From assembly GCF_954871325.1 (NCBI RefSeq), contig NC_088778.1, positions 18,709,120-18,773,119 of the forward strand: a stretch of DNA of 64,000 nucleotides, in the 5' to 3' direction. Shown here in pieces: positions 22,402 to 34,243 of the stretch. This DNA comes from Gordionus sp. m RMFG-2023. Taxonomy: Eukaryota > Nematomorpha > Gordioida > Chordodea > Parachordodidae. The notes under the pieces are model-generated. The model made no database searches and had not been told where the DNA came from. It saw nothing but the letters and a program-made list of their open reading frames with translations. Each line of letters opens with the position of its first letter. The stretch's first letter is position 1. Made by a program: the position numbers and the translations under genes.

Positions 22402-23610
22402 TTAATGAAAACAATTAAATTTCTCGTAAATTAAAGGCCTATTTATATCATAATATTTCCCATCACATAGATTAAATATAATTTTTTCTCTCAAAAGCCG
22501 ATTTATATAATATTTCATTTTCAACTTCGTTAGTTTAAAAAAATCTTGGAAGTATAAAATATTTAAATTTTTTGAGTCTAAACAATATTTTAAGATTCGT
22601 CTCCATCTACAAATATTTTTAATAACATTGTTAGATTTAATGATGTAAATCTGATCCATATTTCTGTCATGTATTTTATTACATTTTATGCACGTATGAT
22701 TTTGAATAGTCGATATATCTAAATTTTTGTGGCAAGCACCATGTTGATATTTCCTGCAAATGTTGCATACTAACATATTTCCTTCTAATATATCCTTTAT
22801 TTGGCAAGGACATTGTATATTATAGACATTAACATCATCATAGTTACTACAAGTTTGATCCTTTGCAAGAGGAAGTGGAGAATTTAGATCACTTTCATAA
22901 TCCAAGAATGTCGAAATATTTTTGTTCGTTGAAGCAATCTCTATATCCTGCATAAGATTTCTATTTGTAAACACATTTAACGATAACATATGCCATTTTG
23001 TTGTCATTTGTCCTATTTTTAATTGATTTAATTTACATAATTTGTCGAAATCCCTCGTAGAAATAAATCCAGGAGCTTGGTAATCAAGTGGTGTTATATC
23101 CTCATAATAAAAAATTCTCATAGATACTCGGGTATTTCTAGGCAATTTGATAAAAATATTTTTTAATTTCTCCAAAGATTGTATAAGATTTAATGGATTA
23201 TCGGATTTATAAGAAGTTAGTTTATCAACATTTTTGTTTTTTTTAATTTTTACTTGCATTTTATTATTAGAACTAAATTGGAATATATAGTATTCTATAA
23301 AATTTTTTGCTATGTCCTCTTCTATATAGAAACCCATTATGACTTTTTTTAAATATTTCTTTTTGATGGCATCATAACAACCTTGCATCATTTTATAAAC
23401 ATAATAAGCATTCGGATCATGTTCATCAGCTATTAAAACGTTCAGATCCATACTTTTATCTTTTATTTTTTCGAATGCATTCTCAGGAAATATCTTGCGA
23501 ATATATAATATGGAAGAAACAGAGATGCCGTAAACTTTTTGAATATAATTGATTGATAATTTTTCATTTAATTTGATAGAACTTTTAGATTTTGTTAATT
23601 GTAAAGTCAT
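22402..23610 (-). CDS. Meiotic HORMA-domain protein (Hop1/HORMAD) with PHD finger
   Basis: A single-exon 402-residue protein. Residues ~18-225 form a HORMA domain: ISVSSILYIRKIFPENAF, IADEHDPNA, QGCYDAIKKKYLKKV, MRIFYYEDITPLDYQAPGF and WHMLSLNVF all match Hop1/HORMAD family blocks. Residues 267-310 carry a PHD-type zinc finger (C267, C269, C282, C285, H290, C293, C307, C310). Residues ~330-395 look like a winged helix. HORMA-PHD-winged helix is the Hop1 layout; vertebrate HORMAD1/2 lack the PHD part. Family members sit on meiotic chromosome axes, recruit partners through closure motifs and promote crossover formation between homologues. The ATG start precedes the HORMA domain by a short basic tail, as expected. 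It lies 377 bp downstream of the APC stop, same strand. No disruption is seen, so it is probably functional. Confidence 0.9.
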   Translation of the reverse strand: MTLQLTKSKSSIKLNEKLSINYIQKVYGISVSSILYIRKIFPENAFEKIKDKSMDLNVLIADEHDPNAYYVYKMMQGCYDAIKKKYLKKVIMGFYIEEDIAKNFIEYYIFQFSSNNKMQVKIKKNKNVDKLTSYKSDNPLNLIQSLEKLKNIFIKLPRNTRVSMRIFYYEDITPLDYQAPGFISTRDFDKLCKLNQLKIGQMTTKWHMLSLNVFTNRNLMQDIEIASTNKNISTFLDYESDLNSPLPLAKDQTCSNYDDVNVYNIQCPCQIKDILEGNMLVCNICRKYQHGACHKNLDISTIQNHTCIKCNKIHDRNMDQIYIIKSNNVIKNICRWRRILKYCLDSKNLNILYFQDFFKLTKLKMKYYINRLLREKIIFNLCDGKYYDINRPLIYEKFNCFH

Positions 23611-23987
23611 TATTAGAGCAGACGATATTTTTTAACATAAAATGAATTTATAAATAATTTTTGTTTTGTTTTGATAATTCATTGCTAAAATACGGTAAAA
23701 TAAATAATAAATATTTTAGTAAAATAAAAGCCCATAAATTCTTTAACTTTGATTAATAATAGTATTTTTGGTTGACTTTATTATACTTGTACCAATTTGG
23801 TGGAATATAACATTCTAAATATTTTATATATTAAGTAAATATAATCACTTAAGCCATTTTTTTATTGTCGATATTTTTAAAAATGCATGAAAAATATAAT
23901 TCAATACTACATATTACATTACAATACCATATTTAAATAATTACAGAACATTACTACAATCACTTTTTATATGATAGAAGTTTAGCG
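23611..23987. other. Spacer between the APC 3' end and HORMAD
   Basis: AT-rich. It should hold the APC 3' UTR and the HORMAD promoter, both read on the minus strand. No distinct motif was identified. Confidence 0.5.
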
Positions 23988-26900
23988 TTATTCATATTTT
24001 CTATTTGAATTATTATTCTTTTTTAATGCTGGTATTTTAGTATTTTTAGAAGATTTTTCACCGTTTATTGTAATAGGTGGTTCTATATTGTTTCTTTTCG
24101 TTAATTTTGGAAGACCTTTAGGTCTCGTTAAGTTTATTTTGTTGGAAAAGGTTAATGCATATGACACTCTTAAATTACTGTTTGCGATTGATTTCATTTT
24201 TGTCAATGGCGATGAGCAATCCCTTTTAGATGCTTTTTTTGATTTATCATGAATATTTAAGTTTTTCAAATATATTTGATTTTGTGAATAATCTTTTGGT
24301 GAGATTTTTTTTGTAAAAGTGCGTTGTTTTACCAATAAATTCGGAAACATCTTCATGTCAAAATTAGTATCACAAATATTATCATCTAAATTATTTTGAT
24401 GGTCTAAATTATCAAAGCCTGGAGGTTCATTTATAACTCGGAATGAATGCTTATTTTCTAAAATTTTAATGCCGTCATAATCACTGTTGAGATGGTTATT
24501 ATCTGAAATACTGAGATGATGATTATTTTCTTTTGAAATATTACATAATATCTTTGGATTACTGAAAATATTTTTTTTAGAATACAAATGAGTTGAACAA
24601 TTATTTTCGGTATTGAAACTAGAACTGAAAGAATTAGTCGAAGATGTAATCATATTTGCATCATATTCACTGTCGGATACAAGTGATAACTTTTCATTTT
24701 CTATATAGATTAAATTTTCTTGAGAAGTGAGGCAAAGTTCTGAATTATAAATTTTAAAACCATAATCATTGTAGTGGACATTTGCAATATTTTTTTCTCG
24801 GAACTTTAAAGAATTTGTAGATGAAGTGATAAATTTAGGTAGGGATGAAGATTCAGTAACATCAATATTTGTTGAATTTGAGGTTGGAAGAGACGTATAT
24901 GATATATTGTCACAATCATAAAAATTTAAAATATCGGATGATTCTGCCTCTATTCCTACATAATTGCTTTGATACTGAGATTTATTCTGTATTGAAGAAT
25001 TGTTGAAAAGGTGGAAATTTGAACTTGATTTATCAGGAAATAGATTTACATTATTGGTATTCTCAAATATTCCATAATTACTTTTTTCATCAAAATTTTT
25101 ATAAAGAATGTTAAGATTTGTGGTATTATAATAATCATTCGCAACATCTTCAATGTATCCATAATTAGTTTCAAGATTAAAAGATAAAGGATTATAATTT
25201 TTTGGTAAAGCTGAAATAATACATTGATCCAATAATGCTTTATCCAAAGGAGATGGATCAGAAGTCAATGATTCTTGACTTGATGTATGATTTGAATCGT
25301 TTTTATTCGAAGAAATGATTACGTCTGAAATTAAATTCATGTTATAATTTATATCTATTGATTTATCATCATATTCAATTTTTTTATTATTTGAAGATTG
25401 ATTTATTTCAAAAAGTTTATGAGAATCTATTTCAACATCGTTCTCATCTTCAATTATTAGCGGGCTTAATGCATCTAAAGAGTCATGATGAGAAAAAATC
25501 ATGGGAGTGTTCTCTACCTGAAATATATATTTTCGATCGGAATTATTTATATGATCATCATGAAAAATGTGGTCAATTAATACATTTTTAGGCAGAGAAG
25601 AGCTAACTTGGTTGTGAGGCTTTGAGGAATGTATTGAAGGTGCAAGAAAAAATTCGTCATCATATTCTTGTTTATTAATATTGTAATATGTGTTATCATC
25701 AAAATTATCAAGAATTTGGTAATTAGCAATTGCGATTCGAGGAAAATCTTTTATATCGTTAACAAAATTATTCGATGATATTGGTAATATATTGTCAAAT
25801 GAAGAACTTTTTGAATAAGTGGCCGGTGTATCTTCAACATAATATGCTTTTAATTCTTCGTCATCATTCAATAAATTATTTTGAATAACAAAAGGGTTTT
25901 GTTGAGTGAAATAATATTGAGTTTCTTTCATAAGGACCACAGGATCATTTTTAGATGGGGATGGTGGCCTAGTGGCGTGGTAAGGAGTGCCTTCCGTTGC
26001 GTAAGTCTTTATAGCATCTTCAAACTCATTATCGTCCAATTTATTTTGATTGTTACGGGATTGTGAATATTCTTATTTACAATATTAATTCATTATAGTG
26101 ATTTGGCCGACCATCTCAAAATTGAATGAATCTTGGCATGTTAGTTATTTATGTTGTAAATGTTAATAAATCCAAATTTTAGAGCGCCGCTCAACCATAT
26201 CCAAAGATATACTTCTTCAAAGTCGAAAATCGCTTAATGCGTGATTTCATTAAATCTTGTTTTTTTTTAAAAAATACTTAAAATAGACTTATGATAGAGT
26301 TACAAATAATTTATCATTTTATAGCTATTAAATTTTTACATTGGAAAATATCGAAAAAAATTAAAAAACATTCGTATTTCCGGTAAAAATAAAAAATTAA
26401 CATTAAGAAGGGATATTTTTTGGGTGTTGATATTCTCTAAAAATGTTTATTATCTTTATATTAAACTATTTAATAAAAAATCTAGATAGCCTTTTTGTTT
26501 TTTTAATTTTATAAATAAAAAAAGGTATTGATAGATGGCGTTAAATTAAACAATATTTATAATATAATAATAATATATTTAATATAAATATGTACTATAG
26601 TGATATTTAAATTAAAAAATCGATTAAGTATAACTAATATGATGGGCATTAAGTAAGGAAGCAGCCAATACGGATATGGCTATTAGGACGCTATATTTTA
26701 AAATTTTATATACAAACAATTATAAAAGAAATACCGCTTGTTTTAATCATATCACATTTTGTGCTTATTTCCTGAGGTGATATGGGATCTAATATTGTTA
26801 ATATTTGATTAAAGGGCAACCATATCTTTTCCTCAATTGTGGGGTAAAAGATGGATGGTGATGGTCCATGGGGATATAAAAAGGAAATATATATATAAAT

Positions 26901-29900
26901 ATATCCTCAGTAATTTCATTCTTTTTTAGTACTGTGGCTAACCACCAAAAATCGTCATAAACACATGTTACGAATTCTTTATATGGGCAAAAGTCAAATT
27001 ATCGGCATTTGAGATATTGTTAATTAAAAGTCCTCTGCATATGAATATATTTTTGATTTAAGTTTACTTAAACTCAAAAGAAATACAGCATGTATTTCCC
27101 AAGTTAGAATGGAACGAGCTAAATTGAATCTTTCTCGTAGATTAATCTCTTCTAAATTGTATTGTTCGTTGGATAAATATGTAAAATTTACTGATGGCAT
27201 GTTTTGTTAAATCAATTGTGTTAAAATGTGTCCAGAACTGGTGCGCTGAAGGCTTGAGCTGTTGCTAATCTTTTTAATGTTCCGCCAAGGCCGTCACATG
27301 GACTGTTTCCATGGGATGTAGCTGAAAAATGCCATTCAGCTGCTACACCAAATGATTTATGATAGATTTATAAAAAAAATTCTATTTTTATATTGTGCAG
27401 CTGATCGGTCAGAGCAGTATTGGCTTTTTGCTGAATTGATTGGTCAAAAAAATAACGATAGTAGATCCAAATAGTGAAAGGATATATCTACAAATTATGG
27501 CCCCAGGAATTTCTATTAATAGGCCCAAAATGGGATATGATAAAAATAAGAGATATGTTTTTATAATAGTTTGAATATAAAATTTTAAAATATGTTTATT
27601 TTACAATATAGCGTCCTAATAATAATCAAATCTGCATGCCTGCCTGCTATATCGCCCCAGGACATCATATTGTTTATACTCAATTGATTTCAATTTTTAT
27701 CCCAATACAATTCATATTTTCATTATATATAATAATGATTTTTAAATATAACCATCTATATTATCTTTTTTATTTATTAAAATAAAAATAATTCAAATAA
27801 AATTAAAAAACAATGAAATTTTTTATTAAAAAGTTTAATATAAAGGTCATAAACATTATTAGAGAATATAAACAGCCAAAAAAAAATCCCTTCCTAACAA
27901 TGTTAATTTTTTAATTTATCAGGAAATAAGAAAACACTTGGAATTTTTTAATTTTTTTTCGATATTTTCCAATGTAAAATTTTAAGGGCTATTAAGATGA
28001 TATATAATTTCTAACTCTATTTTAAGTATTTTTTTTAAAAAACAAGATTTAATGAAATCACATTGCGTGATTTTCAACTTTGAAAGCGTATATCTTTGGA
28101 TCTGGTCGAGCTAGCACGCTAAAATTTTAGATTTACTAAAATATACAAAATAGGTAATAAAATGATATATAATTTATAGTGTTATAAACGAACTAGTTCG
28201 TGAACGAAATTAGTTTCAAAATCTTCAAGTTCCAATTTAAAACGTTTGATTGTAATATTAATTATTTTATTTTATATAATATAACTAAGTAAAATGAATC
28301 ATTATATTTGAAGAAAAAATGCATTTGGACTATTTGACCCCAACAATAACGATAGTTATTTTAAAATTAAAAAAAAATAGTGGCCTAAAATATGGTCAAC
28401 CATTGATAGACGCAGTATTAAATGGAACTAATAAAAGGTAATAAACCTATCAATATCAAATTTATTACATATATTTTTTTTTTGAAGATTTAAACATATA
28501 TATGAAAGTCAATATTCTTTCTGCAATTATACATCCAGTATTCAAGCTTCAAGGGCCATGGATAAAACTTCCACAGAATGCAAGAACTGTTTATATCGAG
28601 ATATCTTTTTTTTACGAGAAAGTAGACGATGGATTGGAGAAGGATAACTTATCTCGATTTTTTGAAGCAAAAGACAAAACAATAAATGTTTTTGATAAAT
28701 TCCCCACGTTAAAAGAGTTGTTTATTAAGTATAATACAGCAATCCCCTCATCTGCCCTTGGAGCGCGTTTTGAGCAGCTAATGTCGTATTAACTCCCAAG
28801 TGTTCCTGGCTATCAGATGAAAATTTTGAAAAACAATTGTTATCAAAATTTAATAAGAAATTTTTTTATAAATATCTTTATATTCGCTATATTATATTAT
28901 ATTGTATTTATAATTATAATATCAAAATAAAATTTTATTATTTTTTAACATGGCTAATATATTGTGTTAAAAAATATAAGACATTTATTTATATTTAAAT
29001 TTTAAAAAAAATTTATTATAAAATTTTGATTTTTTTGAAAGTGAACGTGAACGCGTTCGATTTTTGTCAGTGAACGTTGAACGCGTTCGTTTTTTTAGAA
29101 ACAACTCTATCTTAAGTATTTTTTTTAAAAACATGCGCGATTTTCGACTTTGAAGGCGTATATCTTTGGGATCTGGTTGCGCACTCTAAAATTTTGAATT
29201 TACTAAAATTTACAAAATAGATAACTATCATGCCAAGATTCGTTTATGACGTTTAATGACCCATATATGAAATCATACTTTTATAATACTATTGTAATGT
29301 AATATGATATTCATTCCTTTTGTAATTATCATAGACCCTAGTATAACGATTTTGGTAGCAAAAATGATGAAGGCATGGTTTAAGGGTTAAACATGATATT
29401 CCATACCAAATCGATAACCTTTAGGCTTAACCCTTTTGATTTAATAAAATTTTGCATACTGTGAGGCATTAGGAAGCATCGAATCCAAAATTTTAGCCTC
29501 TTAGTACTAATAGTTCTTGAGATGTTAAGAGTTCCAAAAATGACCTTTTTGAAAAATACGATTTTTTAAAATTGAGATAAGTTAAAAAATAATGATGCTA
29601 AAAATAAAAATTATATCTCATTTTGTAACTCTATTAATGGCCTTTTATTAAATATTAAGAATTTTATAAGATAATAATGTTGCAGTTTTTATTTACGTTA
29701 TAAATTTTGACCTGAAAGCTCTGTGTTTCGCTTTCGAAATTTCTTTGAATTTAATATTTTATTATCCACTTACATTATATCTATTTGCAGAGAAATTTAA
29801 ACTTGGGAAAGCTATGGGGTTTTTAGTTATTGCGATTTTTAAAAAAATAGCTAAAAACGCTCCTATATAAATTAAAGCATTTTTGTAGAAATTATTATTT

Positions 29901-32900
29901 TTTTGTGATTTTTTCCATTTTTGAACATAAACAATAAGATTATCTAGCATTAATATCATGAAAAAATATCATTTAAGTCGCCGCTGATAGGCTTATTTAT
30001 TGTTATTACTAGTGTTGTTAAACGACCCGATTTTGAAAAACGGCTATAATATTTTTATTTTAAATAGCCTGAAGATTTTGCTAATAACAAAGTTTGGACA
30101 TCTAGTAGCGGAATTTCGAGGCTTAGACGATATTTTTCAGGCTAAAATATTGTGTTAGCCGTTTATAAAATTCGGCTCAAATCGTAAAAATTAGTTTTTT
30201 AAATTTCCTAAAAAGATAGTTACAATTCCGATATCTCCTGCAAGAAATATAATAATTAATTGTTGAAAAGTAAAAGCCATTTTTTATGCAACTGCCCTGC
30301 TATATTAATCAATTTTTATTTTACAAATATTTCAATAATTATATCTCTTTCATAAAATTATTTATAATGTAAAAATATAAATATTCAAATTAAATCCTTT
30401 TAAAAAATCTAAGCACTATGATTACAAAAAAGAAACTCAATTTTCAAACATTGAGGCGGAGCACTAGAGCTTATCGCAAAAAAATCTAGAAAATATAAAT
30501 TCTGACAGTAAATAAGAAATAAATAATATCACAATTAGCATCTACATCAATAGATACAATCAATATTACTTTAAACTAAATTTGAATATCTCCCATTAAG
30601 AAAAATAAATTATCCAAAAAAGAAGCGAAAAATCAAAAACTATTTCAGATAAAATAATTAACAATCCAGAATAGGTTAATTGCTAAGGCAAACTTACAAA
30701 GGCCATATTCAGATCAAATAATTATGCCTGTACAATTTTTTAAATATGCCGAAGAGCGCATAAAAGGTATACATTTTTATTATGCTACTATATGAGGCAG
30801 AAAAAATAAGGCTAATTTATTATATCTATCTCAATACCTGGGACACAAAATTCACGCAGTGTTTCCAATCTTCTTATCTACACGATACTAAAATATACCC
30901 CAATTCGCAGAGGTTTATTGTGAAGAATATCGTATCCTGAAATTAGAGGATATATGACTTGTTTGTAAGAAAGCGATTGGTGGTTAGAATTTATGCAAAA
31001 AGTGGATGTAATTAGAGATGAAATGAAAATAAATTTTCTTCATCCAAGGGACGAACTAAATCTTTTGTTTATCCAGCGATATCAGATCTCCCATAATAAG
31101 AAATAATATTTTAACAATGCCATCAAAGACGAATTAGAGTACTTATAATTTATTGAAAAACGAAATTATCAAGGCGTCAAAAAAAAACATTAGTTGAAAG
31201 CCGAAAATAAGTAATATCTTTCATGAATTTTAATTATCCTATTTATATTTGCAAAATTATAAAATAATTTTATAAAAATTTAAATTTTTTCAAGGAAACG
31301 ATGATTATATAATTTTATTTCATGATATTATTGCTGGAAAATCTTATTATTTACATTTTAAAATAATAATTTTAATAAAAATAATGGCAGCTAAAAAACC
31401 CCATGGCTGTCCCAAGTTTAATTATTTTTTTATAGATATAATATAAGATAATAAAATATCAAAAAAAAAATTTGGAAAGCTAAACTCCTAGAGCTTTCAG
31501 GTTAAAAATTTATGGTAAATAATAGCCGCAACATTATTATTTTACAAAATTCCTTAATAATTACTAAAAGGCTTTTAGTTACAAAATGAATATGTTTTTT
31601 TACATCATAATTTTTTCAAATTATCTCAATTTTTTAAATATTTTTTTTTAAAAAAGGTCATTTTTGGCACTTTTGACCAGGATTCATATGCAAAATTTTA
31701 TAAAATTAAAAGGGTCCGGCAGAAAAGTTATTGATTTGGTATGGAATTACCCGATAAGCCCTGGAGTTCGCACATCAAAAATGCAATTATTTTAACTGGT
31801 TCGAGAACATTATAAGTTCCAATCGGAAATTTTTTTAACGAGTTCCGGTTGAACAGTTAAAACAAAATATTTAAAATTATTTTTTTAAGGGAAATGGATT
31901 AAAATTAATTCATAAATATCAGAATAAAATCTTATCTAAATTTATACTTTTTATTGAAATAGGATTTATTTGCAATGGAGAGGGAGAGGATGTTGGAATA
32001 GAGTCTCCTAATATTTGAGAGTCATAACTTTGAATATCAGAAGCTAGGGAGTCTAATTCGTCAGATTTCTCATAATGAGAATCCTTATCACATTCACTTG
32101 GTAGGGATATTATGGAACTCTGCGGAGAAAACATCATAGGAGTTTGTTCTGGAAGATATTTCAAATTTTCATCTTCATACATTTTTTCTACATTATTTTC
32201 TTGATCATAAAATCTACCCTTAACATCCATAAAATCCTGATAGTTGTTATTTCCTTTAGAACTGTTAAATAGGCCACAAAGAGAACCATCAAAAATACGT
32301 TCTATAGTTTGATTTAAGATCGATGGTTTAAGGTTGGTATTGCATAAGTATATCTTTATATATAAATTATAATTATTTAACATTAAATATTAAATAATAA
32401 AGTTAAATATCCATAATACCTCTTCATTCGATTTGTTGCTTATATTTTCGTCGAGAAATTCTAATTTGTCCGTCAAAATATTTGAATATAAATTCAATAT
32501 AATATTCCATGAATAAGTAGATATAGTCTTGTGTTTGGATCGTAATAATTTATTAAACATTGTAAGAGCTCCATTCAATTTGAGAACACTTTTAAAATGA
32601 TCAATATCTCGATTTGGCAAAATTTGAGACATTGAGCAGATAATGGCGCACGCATTGGAAACTATATTTAAGCTTGATGATCGAAGATGAGTAACTAAAG
32701 CGGATATAGTATTTTGCGAAAACAGAGAATCGTTATTAATATTTAAATAATCTTGAGCACATTTCTCATCAAAAACCATGGCGAAAATTAGATGTTTAAA
32801 AATTCCTCCACAAATTTCTGTAACAATTTGAGGCATATTAGACGAAATGGTAAGATCTCGAAAAAAGAGAACAGCATTTGATGAACAAAGTATTTTCCTA

Positions 32901-33191
32901 TAAATGAAAGTCTGATTTGTCAAATTCCACATGGCGTTTAGGCTAATTATGAATATTTCTTTATTTTTCTTCATGGTTTCCATATTAGTGTCACCTAGAA
33001 TTGACTAAAAGAATTTTTTAAAATAGAATAATAAATTTATTATTTACATTTTCCTTTTCAATACAATGTGCAAGATCTTTAATAACTTGGAACAGAATTG
33101 GAACGAATTCCAAATACTTATTAGATGTCAATACTTTAATTGTAAAATCATCAAGTCTCCAAGTTATATTTCTGATGATGGATAAACATAT
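23988..33191 (-). CDS. APC: Adenomatous polyposis coli homologue, 5' part missing
   Basis: Four exons fit in phase: 33191-33048, 33004-32420, 32353-31948 and 26071-23988, giving ~1,070 residues to the stop. Exons 1-2 are the later armadillo repeats: IIRNITWRLDD aligns with APC VLRNLSWRAD, and HLRSSSLNIVSNAC and LLRSKHKTIS with HLKSHSLTIVSNAC and LIHSKHKMIA. Exons 3-4 carry 20-residue beta-catenin-binding repeats (YLPEQTPMMFS, TYATEGTPYHAT, YYVEDTPATYS, FQVENTPMIFS) and a SAMP motif (LLDQCIISALPK) for axin. The tail (~75 residues) is basic, as in the APC microtubule-binding region. APC scaffolds the beta-catenin destruction complex in Wnt signalling. Introns are 43, 66 and 5,876 nt; the last holds mobile elements. 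Earlier exons (oligomerisation, first ARM repeats) were not found; a 19-kb element begins 310 bp upstream. Much shorter than human APC (2,843 residues). Confidence 0.88.
26130..29234. mobile_element. Long-inverted-repeat element inside an APC intron
   Basis: The segment ~26130-26860 is matched in reverse by ~27470-28165, so arms of roughly 650 bp flank a ~600-bp centre. Shared landmarks include GAATCTTGGCATG at the outer tip, CAAAGATATAC, the TTAACATT/GGGATATTTT block and GGACGCTATATT. A third partial copy of the arm (29095-29234), holding the outermost tip CATGCCAAGATTC, lies beyond a hAT insertion at 28177-29109. No transposase is visible in the centre and no target duplication was found. 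Probably a non-autonomous foldback or MULE-type element. Confidence 0.65.
28177..29109 (+). mobile_element. hAT element nested in the long-arm element
   Basis: The ends are inverted: left TAGTGTTATAAACGAAC, right (reverse strand) TAGAGTTGTTTC followed by AAAACGAACGCGTTC. A decayed transposase end lies at about 28380-28792: PLIDAVLNG...KR, a probable ~50-nt intron, then SAIIHPVFKLQGPW and FPTLKELFIKYNTAIPSSA, the hAT dimerisation region. The same exon-intron-exon layout occurs in the hAT at 53850, so both belong to one group. The N-terminal half is missing, so it is dead. The target duplication is unclear. Confidence 0.65.
29390..31745. mobile_element. Second long-inverted-repeat element in the APC intron
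   Basis: Arms ~29390-29975 and ~31305-31745 are inverted copies. Both tips read CCATACCAAATC followed by ATAAC, then ACCCTTTT and ATAAAATTTTGCATA. Further in, both have CTTGGGA with CTATGGGG or CCATGGGG and a shared ATATCATGAAA block. The centre (30190-31305) shows only scattered codon-like stretches (for example QYLGHKIHAVFPIFLSTRY on the plus strand near 30830-30890) and no recognisable transposase. No clear target duplication was seen. Confidence 0.6.
30010..30190. mobile_element. MITE of the TAGTGTTGTTAAACG family, decayed
   Basis: The left end is TAGTGTTGTTAAACGACCC, and the two halves are inverted around AAAACGGCTA / TAGCCGTTTA. It resembles the better-preserved MITE at 46254-46472. 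The right tip is degraded. Confidence 0.5.
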
Positions 33192-33492
33192 CTAAATTGA
33201 TAAATCATTTGAATTTTTTTTTAAAACAAACTCCATTTATAGTCATTAAAAGCAATTTGAATATTTATTGAAGAGTTCAAAATGTTAGATTCGGCCTAAA
33301 AATTTTGATTTTCAAGTCCTGTTCGAAATTTTTTGGCAACCTGGAGATATTTTTCGGTTCGGCCCGGAATTTTCAAAATTTCGTTGTTTTGAATAATTTT
33401 GGCTATATTTTGCAAATCGTTTCAAATGAAAATATGAGCAGTAAATGAAAAAATATTTTCCTGATCAATTATTTATTTGCGAAAATGGAAGA
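33192..33492. other. APC intron sequence up to the Foldback element
   Basis: AT-rich intron on the 5' side of the first visible APC exon. CGGCCTAAAAATTTTGA and GGTTCGGCCCGGAATTTTC at 33292-33380 are an inverted pair and may be a small MITE. Confidence 0.4.
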
Positions 33493-33501
33493 TATAAAAA
33501 G

Positions 33502-34243
33502 AGTTCCGTGAAGTTGGCCTAACGATTGGAAGCACTAATGATAAATCATATGCCATTTTTTAGGACTTCAAACTGTTGAGTAGCCGAAGTTAAGGAAAAA
33601 ATGTTACAAGCAAAAACAAAAACTTTGGCCAACTTCAAGCGTAAAAGTCGATTGAAGGCACTAATGATGAAACATATATCATTCTTTAGTTTCAATCATA
33701 TTTATAGCCGAAATTAAGAATAAAAAGTTTGCGAAAAAATAAAAATCAAATAATGGCGACATGCCAAAATAAAAACCATAAAAGCAGAAACATTTAGTTT
33801 TTCATCAATATTTAGTGCTTAATTAAAATATTTAAATTCCGTTATTAATTTAGTAAACTACCTTATAAAACAAAGTTATAAGATAAATAGAAATTATGAC
33901 GTCACGATATAGGGGTGAAGTTGGCCGAACTATTGGAAGTAGTATCGATGAGACTTATATCATTTTTAAGTGCTTCGTTAGTAGAGGTTAGTTCTTCAAT
34001 CAGTTTAGTAGCCCCTATTAAAATAAATAATTTATTAAAGAAAAAAACAAAAATAAACAAGAAATGGCGACTTTCCAAAATAAAAACTATAGTAGTATTT
34101 AACATCAGGTTTTCGCCATTATTTAGTGATTAATTAGTAATTTTTGATATTAATTTGGAAATCGCAATATGAAAAAATAGTTAAACACTAAATAAATATT
34201 TTGAAGTCATACTGGCTAGCAAAACTATGGAAGCACTACAATC
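33502..34243 (-). repeat. Foldback left arm, outer part
   Basis: About three ~270-bp subrepeats, each with TGGAAGCACTA near TTAGTGCTTCGTTAGTAGAGG, TAGCCCCTATTAAAATAAA, an ATGGCGAC or ATGGCCAC block and ATTTAGTGCTTAATTA. They match the right arm in reverse and in the same order, but at least one unit is missing here. The strand given is relative to the right arm. Confidence 0.8.

Noticed and set aside
26037-26039. TTG as the start of a separate 683-residue gene
   Set aside because: The frame opens just after a splice-acceptor-like ATAAG at 26072-26076 and is in phase with the upstream APC exon, so it is an internal exon.
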